64,000 nt of DNA from Azolla caroliniana (taxonomy: Eukaryota; Polypodiophyta). This document shows, in pieces, positions 30,501 through 42,500 of this stretch (position 1 is its first letter; every line of letters starts with the position of its first letter). The notes beneath the pieces were generated by a model that was not told the origin of the DNA, ran no database searches, and saw nothing but the letters and a program-made list of their open reading frames with translations. Made by a program: the position numbers and the translations under genes. The stretch covers positions 17,794,001 through 17,858,000 of the forward strand of contig JBHGNT010000017.1 of assembly GCA_043228905.1 (NCBI GenBank). Direction: 5' to 3'.

Positions 30501-31916
30501 GGGCTCCACTCTATAGATTATTGGAAATGCGCAGTGGCTTTAGGAGGAGCCTAGGAGGCCCCGTTCCCTCCCACAAATTCGGAGGTTGATAATTGAGGCG
30601 GTTGATAGGGTTTTGATGGGGGAGATGAGAGAATGGTTCGGTCTCTTTGATGAGGCTGGAATGGTTAAGTTGTTGACGAGCGTGAGCGGATCGGGAAGAG
30701 ATACAATTTTTGGGGAGAGTCATAGTAGGGGCTCTTGGCACCCAATGCGAGTGGTGGCGCAAGTTGATAACATCTGGAAAATAGACCCGGATGTTGCTAA
30801 GGTGGAACCCCATTGGAAGTTATGGGTATACGGTTGTTGTCCCCTCGTCAAACTATAATGGGACCCAGGGGATTTCAAGTGGAAACATGATGGCAGATTC
30901 TGCCATTTCTTCGAGTACAACACTAAATTGGGCCGGACTTTGCAACTGCAGCCAGACGGGCCCTTACGCAATGGCTGGTGAACATTGGGCATCCCTGATG
31001 AGGTGCTCATTACCTTTTGGAAGGGTCTTTGGCATCTCCACATGCCTGAAAAGATCAAGCTCTTTTGGTGGCAAATCGGTCATAATATGGTTCCCATTGG
31101 TGAATGGCTAGGTAAACGTGGCGGCCCGTTAGGTTGCCCACTTTGCCTTTCACCTATTGAGACTCTGAGACATTGTCTGTGGGATTGCCCTTAAGCTCAA
31201 AAGGTATAGGATAGAGTGACTCGCCTCCTTGCGGCATGGATTGATCACTCCGTTGATAGGTGGACGGACGCCTTCAATGCGGATAGTTGGTGCTACGTAT
31301 CCACGAGAGGCAAAATTGCCAAGATTCTTTTTGAGAGAGGCTTGCAGCCCGCATCCCCTAGGTTCCCGGAAATTTGGATGTTAATCGTAGGCTTCACCCT
31401 GTGGTATGTATGGAAAGTTTGTTGCCTAAAGGTCTTTCAAGATCTGGTACAGCCCCCGGACGAAGTGATCATGGACATATGGTTTGCGCTTATCAGCTGC
31501 CTATGAGGGCAATTGGACGAGGTTTACAACCATTCCAACAACGTGGTCACTACCCGTTTGCGCTTTTGGCAGAAATGGCAGAACACGCCTATGGTGACAC
31601 AAGGAGGAAGTGGCCCGAGGTGGAACTACCAGCCCCCACGCTAGTTGTTTACGACTCACCTGCCTCCCTCCCTTCGTTGTAGGCCCCGGGAGTTGGCTCG
31701 TACTAGGCAACACTGAAGGGCGCCATTTTTAGCTATAGGTATCTACTTACATTAAGTAGTCAGTTCGAAAGGCTATGTAAGTAGTCTCATTTTCTTGAAC
31801 TTGATCGGAGGGAGATTCCCCGATTTGTGTATAAGCCTCCTTGTACAGTCTCTTTGTAATAATCCATCCTAACTAATGGGAAAGTAGCTTCATTTTGAAA
31901 AAATAAAAATAAAAAG
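27590..31916 (+). mobile_element. LINE-C, L1-type non-LTR retrotransposon, 5'-truncated
   Basis: Starts inside the endonuclease (ORF1 and the endonuclease N-terminus are absent), runs through RT to a zf-RVT C-terminal domain, and ends in an A-rich tail (about 31897-31916). This is the standard result of incomplete target-primed reverse transcription. I did not find a convincing target duplication. Confidence 0.8.
27600..31510 (+). pseudogene. LINE-C ORF2: endonuclease, reverse transcriptase, zf-RVT
   Basis: In order: endonuclease LLLQEHHLSQERA (27655), LQIGVLNIYAPNSSP (27880) and WVKVGDFNITEH (27980). RT has LGLDGLS (28905), PITIPNMIYKILTKVLAR (29090), IGFIKGRCIFDNVLLLWEV (29190), LMLDFEKAYNRVLW (catalytic Asp) and VWQGCPLTPYLYLFVIE. 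The YADD box is intact at about 29597, immediately after a TAA stop. The thumb region FKYLGFTMGRAIPKGAQLSH follows to 30170. The zf-RVT domain (30985-31194) has FWWQIGHNMVP and CPLCLSPIETLRHCLWDCP. Multiple stops and frame changes make it inactive. Confidence 0.8.
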
Positions 31917-34140
31917 TAACATGTGTAAACAATTGATACACTTAATGATTCTTTAAAACCTAAGAAAACTTATTTCGCACACCACCAAAACTTTGTGTTT
32001 GTGTCTACGCTTTATGGGTTTTTACAAGTAAAACTTTCATTGATGGCACTTTGCTTTTCTATTTTATCAATGTTCTCATGATGCTAGTAAGAAGAATTAC
32101 TTTCACAATAACAATGATGTGACATTTTGCTTTATACAAAAAATAAAGATGGATAAGTATTTGAGAATAATGAGCTTTACACTATTCTCGTAGAGAAACA
32201 TTATTCACGTTATTAAAAGAGTACGATTAAAATTAAAATCTTTGAATCAAGATATGTTGAAGAAACTATTTTCGATTTCGGTAAGCTATCTGTGTATTGA
32301 GACAGTATTCAGACCAAAGAGCAATGTTTAGTGTTAAGTGAAACAAATCCCTTCAATTTCTACCCAATATCCTGTCAACGAAATCTATATATACATAAAA
32401 GTATAACAAAATTGCAAAACTTCATTAGAAAAATGTCTCCAAAACATATAATGAGAAAGCAAACAAATGGGAGAAAAAAACACTAATAAAACACGACAAA
32501 ATGTCCAAAGAAAAGTAAGAACTTTTCTCTTCAAAGTCCTTAAATGTATTAGATTTTTCTATGTTCACAAATATTAGATATCCAAATTCTAACATGACTT
32601 GTTTTCCTTACAAATTGAACCCAACTAAGTGGATTGGCCAAATTGCCCACCCAAATATCAGTTTTTCTTTTCCAAAAAAATACAAAATAAGACAATCGAT
32701 GGTATATGTTATAATATAGCTTTACCCAACAAACTTTTTCTAAATCAAGTGGTGATCCTCTCCATATTGTTTGGCCTTGGCATGACGACAAGGTTGTGTG
32801 ACTTCCTATTGATTTCTCTATGTCAAAGAATTTGATCATCACAATGTTTCTTTCACTATACTAACTATAAGATTTTTGTATTCGTCCTCTTTAGTTAAGA
32901 TAATATCATGATAGAAATATCCTCAAAAGCTCAACAAAGACTTCTCAATTCTACTTCTCTTGGTGCCCTTGAGGTTGCAAATTATGTTCATTGATATCTC
33001 TCATCACGTCAATTTCATAATAAAGAATTCCAACTACTCTAGTTGATTGATGATGAAGTTAATGCATGGGGTGATATGTCCCATCTCCATATCTATGATT
33101 TCTGCAAATCTACTTCTTCAAACAATGCACTCATTGCTATGAAATACATATCATTGTCACTTAGTGCATAACACTCGAACAATATTTAATATCTTTGAAG
33201 CTCTTAATATTTACAAAATCATAATGTTAGCAAGTCTTTGCTATTGAATATCGCACTCTAATTTGCAGGCCATTGGCATATATATTTTTAACAACTCAAA
33301 TTTGAAGGGAAAGGATTAAGCATTATATAGGTTTCATCTGTATTATTATATTTATTTTTGTTGTCACAAGACTACTACCATGGTGTGCAATGGAGCTTAT
33401 ATGGTTTAATTGATGCAACATGAAGAACCTTATCACGGCTTGACATGTCATGAATCTTCTCAAAAAGGAGGAATGCCTTTTGGAATGAAGACATGGGTGG
33501 TGCATATTTGTCATTAGTTTGTGCCTAACAAGCACCCTGGTGTTTAGATGCAACAACTAAGTTTGGAACTCTCTAGACATTGTTAGTGGTAAGTAGGATT
33601 TGAGAGATTCAACAAATGATTGATACTAAGTGAAGATTTCTTGAAATGATAAAAAAGGTCAAATTTCATTTTGTTTCCTTGATTGCTTTCATTACTATGA
33701 ATGTGTCCAAAAAATTCTTGAAGTTACTTGGAGGAGAACTCCCTATAATTAAATTGATATTATACAATTTAAAAACTTTGAGAATGCAAATCCCTCCAAA
33801 GGAATACTAGGTTTCCCCTTCACCGAAAGTTCATGAGCTATATTTTGTTGTTGTCACAAAACTAACAACTTGGTGTTTCATTATCAATGGTGAGAAAGGC
33901 TTGATATGTCGCAAATCCTCGTAAGGGACGAATGACTTTAGGGACATGGACATATGTTGTGCATGGTTGTTATGATAGATCTAATAACAAGCACAACCCC
34001 TGTGCTTAGTTGACACTAATAAATTTGGAGCCCTAGACAAATTGCCACCATTAAGCTAGATTTGCGAGATCGACGAAATTGAACAACTAACTAATTTCAA
34101 GTTAAGTTTCTTAAGTTAAACAAAAAATTGTTGATAATCT
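31917..34140. other. AT-rich intergenic DNA
   Basis: No protein domain recognised. A weak minus-strand reading at 32549-32842 resembles the region after RT in a LINE but is too degraded to call. It contains the diverged direct repeat listed separately. Confidence 0.4.
33355..34130 (+). repeat. Diverged direct repeat pair
   Basis: 33355-33655 and 33843-34130 share colinear blocks: TTGTTGTCACAA(G/A)ACTA, then CTTGA(C/T)ATGTC followed by a TCxTC...GG(A/G)A(C/G)GAATG block, then GACATGG...GTGCAT, then TTGGA...CTCTAGACA/CCTAGACA. It is an old tandem duplication or the two ends of a lost element, non-coding as seen. Confidence 0.45.
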
Positions 34141-34144
34141 TGGC

Positions 34145-35111
34145 AAATACAAGGCCTTCTCCTACTCGATGATGCAGGAATGTTGCTTGATACAGAATAT
34201 GTCAATGATACAACCACTAAAGTTAAGGGTGATGCAAACAACTTGGATAAACTACAAAGTGCAATGGATGTGTTCTATAGGGTCTCATGTGCTAAAATAA
34301 ATTGGAATAAATCAATGGGCATTTGGATTAGTAATAAGCCTATGTTAAATTGGGCTTTGAACCCCAATTTCAAATGGTTGAGGAGAGGAGAAGCTACTAG
34401 ATTCTTGGGTTCCAAAATCAGTACAGACAATGATCGTGCAAAAGTTGCATGGACCACACTTATAAAAGAAAATAGTGACGGTGGGGTGGGATTGATAGAT
34501 CCCATGGTGCGAACGAAGGCCTTGCTAGGACAATTGGTGGTCAGGAGCTTGCAACCACTTGAGGCACCTTGGAAAATTCTATAGAGACATAAATGGAAGA
34601 TGTGTTTGCCGAGACAAGGTGGAAGCTGGCTAAGCAGTCCTTTTTGGGGTTTTATGCCAAAAATGCGACCCAAATATTGGGATGTATGCAAAGTATATGT
34701 GGGACTGGAATTATGAAGGCGTCGTAGGGAATAAGAAAGGGACTCACTTGTAGGTGGAGAAATGATGCATATGCCCGGATGTACATGCCAATTGTGTGGA
34801 ACCCACTGCTCAAAGATGTGGATGGGCTGATGATAGGACAAAAAGCAGGCTTCAAATGGGGCAACTTAATCAATGACCAAGAGAATGCGTTAGTGGACTG
34901 GAAGAGATTTTTGTCTAATGATGTGGGCACTCAAAAGGCAAGAATATGGAGGATGAGCAAGGGTAAATGCATGCTCAAGAGAATTATAGATGCCATTGCA
35001 CCCAACAAGCAAACCTTGGAAGATGAAGATATAATTACCTTCGAAATTGAATGGACAAGACTTATAGATGTTGGAAATTATCTAATTGGACAATTGTTTT
35101 TAACCTTTTAA
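34145..35111 (+). pseudogene. LINE-D relic: RT thumb region and downstream
   Basis: 34180-34584 reads a degraded palm end, then SCAKINWNKSMGIWISN and FLGSKIS. It joins directly to GGVGLIDPMVRTKALLGQLV. The same blocks in LINE-C are separated by about 60 residues, so an internal deletion is present. A second piece (34779-35111) resembles the linker before zf-RVT. Plus strand, same lineage as LINE-C. Confidence 0.6.
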
Positions 35112-37699
35112 AAGAAGATCAATAAATGGCGTTGTCAAAGGCGAAAATTTAGGAATTGACTTTAACAAAAAACGAACAAAACCAAGACATGAAAGAAGCT
35201 CTCAAATATGTAGTATGAGTACATAATGTGCCAAAGTCTCACTTCTTTGTTTGAGACGGATCAATTTTATTTTTTTTCCAAAAAAAACACTACTTCGCAT
35301 TAGTTAGCAAACAATTACATCATAGACCACCAAAAATTCAGCAACCCTCACTCTGGCCGAGAAGGATCAATTTAAACACCTAGTCGTTAATTAAATGTCC
35401 TCAGTAGTTTATTGATCTTTTGAATAAACAACATTTCAACATTCTCATGTATAAATGTTGGTCTCACAATGTAGGGATTAAAAAATGAACATGAGCGTAA
35501 TGTTATAAATGAGAATATCACCTAAGAAAATGGTGACAACATGACCAAGTTAACCTAAAAAAGTGTCATTCATTTATTGTTGAAAAGTCATTGCATCATT
35601 ACTGATCATGCCAAATGGCATGATTAAAAATTCACTATGGCCACAATGTGTACTAAATGTGGGTTTAGGAATATCATTCTTAATAATTCTTATTTGATGG
35701 TAGCCACTTCGTAGTTCAATGTTGGTAAAGAATCGAGCATTGTTGTCATGTTGTCATGTTGCCAAGGCTGCAGGCACACGATGTGAAATCACCGCCAAAT
35801 GAAGGATTTTGTCTATTTTAAAATACTACTCCACAATATATGAAGAGGTTTTTAACTTGTGACCTCCACCATAACAACATATGCAACTAACACTACAGTA
35901 GTTTACTTAATATTATCTAATATCAAAGCAAAAAACTATTATAAATATAATATGCACAAAACCATGGGTTAAAACCATGGTTTTGGCACATGAATAACAC
36001 ATGCAAGTTTTCTATATGTAGAAACTATGGAAAGTACATTGAATTTATTAAAGATCCATTAGGGGATATAGACACTATATAAATGTGTCGTTTGAATGTA
36101 ATAGGGGAGATAAATTTGAAAAGGACAAAAATTTATTTTTTCTATCACCAATCTTTCTTTGGTAAATCTATGTGTGAGATTTCCAGTTCACTAGCACATG
36201 GCAATGGATACAAATATTTTATAATCACTTTATTTAAAAGTACAATAACTAACACATGTTTGTTGTGTTCCTTCTTTTGTCTATGACCAATCTTTAAGGA
36301 ATATTTAATATGACGAATGTGACCTATCCTTACGTAATCCACAACAAGGCAGGAATTTGACGGGTGTCGAAGGTCATTTTGCCCGTAAAAAACATAAACA
36401 TAATAAAAATGCCCCTCAAGTGACATATAAAGTTTAAATATCCATTTTTCATGCGAAAGGCCCCTACAAATTATGCATGTCAAATGACATGTTAAAATTC
36501 TATTTTCCATGTCATATATATTATATACATATACATATGTCAATTATTATATATATGAAGCGTGTATTATAATATATTAATATTATATAAAAAAATTCCA
36601 AAAAATTATATGTTTTTTATAGCACGCTTAAAATAATATCATTATCATGAAATAATGGTATATATTCTCAAATATTTATTCTTAATTTCTTTACTAATAA
36701 TATTAGTTGAAATTTGATTGAAATTTTAAACAATAACCTTTATTAAATACATACTTTAAGAGTGTATAACTCTAGGTTTGATTTTAATGTTTTAAGTGTT
36801 AAGTTAAAACTAAATTTTTTTACTTACATAAAATTTTAAGTTAAAACTAACTTTTTTTTCATACTTATTAGTAAAAACATTAACATGATATTAATTTTAT
36901 GTATTTCATTATCTTTGTTAGGTAGCTATGTTTATTTATGCATCTTTGTGCACTTTCTATAGTAATGAAATGTATAACAATGAAACATCATATAGAACTT
37001 TCATTATTAAAAATTGTATGTCAAATGACATGTTAGTTTTTGCACTCTTGTGTCATATGACATACATCTTTAAAAAATGCCCATCAAAAAACTTTTATAC
37101 TAACCTGTCAAATTCAGGCCCTGATCCACAAGTTGTGTTGGATCTTATCCTCTTCAAGTTGACTTAATCAATATGGTGGATTCTCATAGAAACAAAAACT
37201 AATATAAAATCTATTTTATGGTCCACATTGTCTATAGGTGGTAGTTCCGAAGGAAAAACATTGTTGACATATTTTATGATTGAATCATGTTCTCTTTGTT
37301 TATAAAAGGTATTTGATTCACATCAACATTAAAATGATAATATTGAGGCACAAGATTAATCACTCAACAATAATCATCGAAAGAACATAAACACTCATAT
37401 CGAAGAGACACGTGATTTTGAAGGATGTGTTGTACATCGAATAACGTGTGTAACACTTTATAGTGCGAATGTGCTAGGATGGTTAATCAAATTGATCCAC
37501 GATTTTTTATTATAAACCAAGGATAACCCAATCAACGGATCTTAGTTTCATCACATTAAAGTGGAGCTTTTCTACATAGGCATAACCATAACTTATCTCG
37601 TGATAGTTAAAATCATAGTTTTCTACACACGAAGATAAGAGTGTGAGGTTATTTGAGAATGTAAAGAAGGTTGGATTGTGTGAACTTGCTTGGGGGTCG
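35112..37699. other. AT-rich intergenic DNA
   Basis: No gene. Notable pieces: a CCATGG palindrome cluster at about 35950-35990 (ACCATGGTTTT, like the N1 U3) followed by CTATATAAATG near 36074, and two copies of ATGTCAAATGACATGTTA (36478 and 37018). Confidence 0.45.
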
Positions 37700-37850
37700 T
37701 GGGTCTAGCTATAAATATGAAGCTTAACTATCCTCATTTGACACATTATTCAACTACATCAACATTGTGATCTTATGGTGATCAGACTATTGTGGCGAGT
37801 GTGTGCTAGTACTAGGTATCACTTGAAGCCATAACAGTGGTATGGGACAA
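37700..37850 (+). repeat. Relic LTR end with decayed tRNA-iMet priming site
   Basis: CTATAAATATGAAG (TATA-like, near 37710) is followed about 125 bases later by ACAGTGGTATGGGACAAGGC, a damaged form of the TGGTATCAGAGC priming context. The downstream text (GCTCGGATCC...) fits a leader. LTR start, partner LTR and coding region are not recognisable. Confidence 0.4.
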
Positions 37851-39082
37851 GGCTCGGATCCATCTCGATCCCTTCACTCAAGGTTGGTCTAGTGGATCAA
37901 CACCCTTCTGTCAAAGGGCAACCCACTAAACAATGGTGCATTGATCACCTCAATGTGAAGATCACCAAAATAAAGCAATTTTTTGCGCAAGTTTGCATTC
38001 AATGCTCAAATTTTCTAACCAGATGTAATGTGGCGGTCCATGTTTGATCATGAATCTCAAAGAACAAATTATAAGCTTTCTTTAAATACATAAAATTCAA
38101 TACGTAAAGAGGGTAATGCTCCCAACGATCCATAGTAATCTCTCAAAGGCTCAATGACAAGATACAACTAAGTTCTTTACAACAATCAACTGGGTGACAT
38201 GGGGTGGGAGAAATAAAGATTAACGAAAGAAAATTATGGAAGAGCATTCTTGAAGTAGGCATGATGTATCTACAATTGAATCATTGATGACACATCCCCT
38301 TGGTCGACGAAGCCTATGCGATTGAATAAAAAAATGACAATCCCTGACAATGAGCTCTATTCCTCCTACAAGCATTTAAACTTCCTAATTTAATGGCATG
38401 CTTATATATCTTGTGCATTATATAGACCTGCCTTTTCCCTCCTCTTGCCCCTAATGAGATGTAAACCATTCACCTAAGTGATTGGCTCTTGCTTGACTCT
38501 CAACCCTCTTATCTCCTTTCAATTATGTCTTCCACCATAACCTTAACATATCATAAACATGGTATTTAGGCATTTTTCACCCTCCACACTACCCTATCTA
38601 ACCAGCCTCAATGTTGCCCTATCTAACCACACCATGTGTAGAGAAGGATGAGACTGCATGAAATTCAACAGAACTACTAAGTTATGATGCCATGATTCAC
38701 ACTTCAAAGACCCTTGAAACTTCTTCATTTGTCTTTTGGAATTCACCACATTCGACTAATTTGTCTTAGATTTTAATGTTTCCTAGTTTGATATTTGTTT
38801 TTCAAATAAAGAATGCCACTATTATTGTCCAAGATTGTATACCTTGAAACATAAATTAATGTAAAAAAAACCTTCCATGCCACCGATAAGCCCATAATTA
38901 GGCAAGATGCATTGTGATACCTCAACAAACTCCCAAATTCTTTGAGATCGGGCCTCAACTATATTTGCCACCTCTTTGACCCCCAAACCAAGCAATCAAT
39001 TAAACGGATAGTGTAATCTCTCCTTTTCTAGGCCAACATAATAACCAAGAAGACACAAGTAACTCTTTCTCCCTCTAATGCC
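37851..39082. other. Intergenic DNA, nothing recognised
   Basis: Mixed-composition sequence with short frames only. The first few hundred bases may be internal sequence of the relic LTR element. Confidence 0.4.
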
Positions 39083-39236
39083 GGTGGCTTGGTGGTTTAC
39101 ACTATACCATCAAAAACTCATAAAATTGAGAGAACCTGAGTTTGATTCTCGCCATGGGCTAGGCCCCGTCTCATAGAACAAAATTGTCAAACTCGCCATG
39201 AGCTAGGCCCCGCAGGTCTCATAGAACAAAATTGGT
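39083..39236 (+). repeat. SINE-like tRNA-derived sequence
   Basis: Box A-like TGGCTTGGTGG (39085) and box B-like GAGTTTGATTCTC (39138) are in tRNA-head order. They are followed by a tandem duplication of about 40 bp: CTCGCCATG(G/A)GCTAGGCCCCG ... TCTCATAGAACAAAATT at 39148 and 39193. This layout fits a plant tRNA-derived SINE with a duplicated body. The tail and target duplication are not clear. Confidence 0.5.
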
Positions 39237-39403
39237 CTTTGGTCTATCTGTCGGCCTATCTGATCTATGTGTTTATCTGGCTCTTGGGCATTACAAAGAG
39301 TTAAACACCCAAAGCAAAAGACTTCACATCACATGTTCAAAACTGCTTCATACTTGACCATTCAATACTGAAGGAGTCTGCTTGACTAATGCATCATCTA
39401 TAC

Positions 39404-39417
39404 GTATTTATTTATAC
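39404..39417 (+). promoter_or_regulatory. Possible TATA region of the receptor kinase gene
   Basis: TATTTATTTATACA lies about 140 bases upstream of the ATG. A GAAGAA-rich leader (39513-39540) follows. Weak evidence by position and composition only. Confidence 0.3.
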
Positions 39418-39555
39418 AGAAAAAAACTGCAAAAATCACTGTCACTGTAGTAGATAGACACAGCTGATCATGAGAGAAACATGCATGCACACAGGAAATA
39501 TATTAAGGATTTGAAGGAGAAGAAGAAGAAGCAGCAGAAGATTTCAGATTAGATC

Positions 39556-42500
39556 ATGGCTGGTTCAGTTTTCCCAGGTACCTCCACATCTCCCCTGTTC
39601 TTCCTATTCCTCATTGTTTCATGCCCATTCCTGTGCACATTGTCCATAGATGAGGAAGAAACCATAGACAAAGAAGCTCTACTGAGCTTCAAAGCCAGCA
39701 TCAATGGTGACCCACTTCGTGTGTTAAGCTCATGGAGCTCTTCACCTGATTCATTCCCTTGCAACAGCAGTTGGGCAGGGGTCACTTGCAACAATAATAA
39801 CAGCACAAATCAGAATGGAACCAGCAGAGTGACCTCATTAGACCTCAGGCAAAGCAACCTTACAGGAACTATATCCCCTTACCTCTCCAACCTCACCTTC
39901 CTAACATACCTTAACCTCTCCCTCAATAGCTTCACAGGGCCCATACCTGAACAGTTAGGCCAATTGTCATCACTAAACCATCTAGATTTCTTTCAGAATT
40001 TGCTATCTGGACCCATACCTTCTTCAATTAGCAATTGTAAATCCCTCATTTCGCTCGATTTCAGTTTGAATAGTGATGTGGTTGGGTCAATCCCACCTTC
40101 CCTCGGCCGTCTCACTACCCTTGATATACTTCGACTCCACAACCTGCCGAATTTGACAGGTACCATACCCCCTGAGCTTGGAAACCTTACCAATCTAAGG
40201 TATATGTATTTGGGTCAAAATGACTTGATTGGAAGCATACCGCCTGAGCTCGGTAAGCTCACGAAGCTCCTTGTACTTTACCTCATTATGAACAGGCTTA
40301 GTGGGGTGATCCCAGCAGAACTCGGCCGCCTTCATAGCCTTGAGACGTTGAACATATTTCAAAACAATCTCAATGGAAGCCTCCCCAAGGAGATTGGAAA
40401 CCTCACTAACCTCCAATACCTATATGCTCAGAACAACCAGCTTTCTGGCGAGTTGCCTTGGGAGATCGGAGACATGATAAGCTTGGAAGAGCTCGATCTC
40501 TCTTTGAATGCTCTATCTGGACCAATACCGGCAGTGATTGGCAAGCTCAAAAAGCTACAAAGATTATCCATATCGGACAATCATTTGAATGGAAGCCTCC
40601 CCAAGGAGATAGGAAACCTCACTAACCTCCTATACCTATATGCTCAGTCGAACCAGCTTTCTGGAGAGTTGCCTCGAGAGATCGGAGACATGCAAAGCTT
40701 GGAAGTGTTGAACCTCTTTTCCAATAAGTTCATTGGTGAAGTGCCCATTGAGATAACTAAACTTCACAACTTAAGTAGCTTCATTGTCCGTAGCAATAAC
40801 TTGAGTGGGAACATTCTAGCCAAGCTAGGAAATATGACAACACTAACTGAACTGTTCCTTGGGGAAAATGCGTTCACAGGATTCCTACCGTCTGAATTAG
40901 GAAATCTTGTGAACCTCAAAGTGTTTGAAGTTAGATCCAACAGGCTCCAAGGGGCCATCCCTTCCACATTAGGAAGACTGACAAAGCTATTTTATCTAGA
41001 CTTGTCCATGAATAATTTCTTGGGTGGTTTACCAGTTGAGTTGGTCAATTGTATACAGTTGCAATGGCTAAAACTTTTTGGTAACTCTTTGAGTGGGGAG
41101 TTTCCAAATCAATTCACGTCTCTGCGCCAGTTACATTCATTATCACTTGCAGACAACAACTTTAATGGAAGCCTGCCTCCCTCCTTTGTGAATGCGAGCA
41201 GTTTGGTGGTACTAGATTTTTCACATAATCAGTTCAGTGGCCCTCTCCCGGACCAATGGGGCGAACTAAAGAATCTAAGGGTTTTAAGTGTTAGTTATAA
41301 CAACCTAGAGGATGTCCTTCCCTTATGGATCTGGAATTTGAATCAGTTACAGATTTTGTCCCTGTCAAACAACCAATTCTCGGGTACGATTCCAGCTGAC
41401 ATAAACAACTTGGAGGGTTTCAAGAAGAATGACAGTAAATCCAATTTAGGACAAACTTTATGGAATGATGATGTGAATGTTGATGAAAAGGGTACACAAT
41501 TGAACTACGCGTATATTTTGGATGTCATCATATCTTTGGATTTGTCAGGGAATAAGCTGTCTGGTACCATACCCAATGATATTGGCTCATTGACCGGATT
41601 GACCAACCTAAATCTATCGAGAAATCTACTAACAGGACCAATTCCAAATAGTCTCGGAAATGTTATTGCACTTGAATCATTGGATCTCTCAAACAATCAG
41701 CTTAATGGTACAATTCCTACCCAGCTAACAAGTTTGACATTTTTAACATCCCTGAATCTATCAAACAATCAGTTAACAGGGGCAATCCCAGAAGGTATGT
41801 CACAGAAAATTTGCTTTTGTTCATCAATTTGTTCGCATTGGCTTGAACTATTGGTTTCAACTCTTGGTTTGTGGAAGCCGAATGTTTGCGCCCTCATCTT
41901 TTGGAATAGTTTGCAAAATCCTAGATAAACCCATGCAAGCACATGAAGATGAACTTTAGAATTCATTTCATATTAGACCATGGCTTGAGACTTGAACCCA
42001 CAAACCTTATTGCCGTAAAGCATATGTGATATCCCTAGATCTTCAAAAATTGTTTTTCGTTATACACATAGTTTCTTATGTGTAGTGCAAAATTGCTTCC
42101 TTTTACAGGACATCAGTTTAACACCTTTCGGAATGACTCATATCTCGGAAATGCTGATCTCTGTGGGCGTCCACTTACGTTAAGCTGTTCACTGAAAGTG
42201 TCCAAATCTATTGCTCATGAACATGGCAGATCCAAAACCAAAATCATAATGATTTGTGTAGTTGTGGTTTTTATTTGTGCAATAATTGCTATACTCGTGT
42301 TTTTAATTGCTGCTAAAAAGTGGAGGAAAACTAAAGTTGTTATGTTCCACCCAAGGATCAAACTCTCTGCTCAAGAGATTTCTCGTGCAACAAACAAATA
42401 TAATGATGATAACATTATTGGTAGAGGTGGCTCAAGCACAGTCTACAAAGGTGTTTTAAGTAGTGGAATGATGGTTGCTGTCAAGAAACTGAATCTCCGC

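Noticed and set aside
32549-32842. Minus-strand frame with a vague LINE C-terminal look
   Set aside because: Too degraded and without a diagnostic motif.
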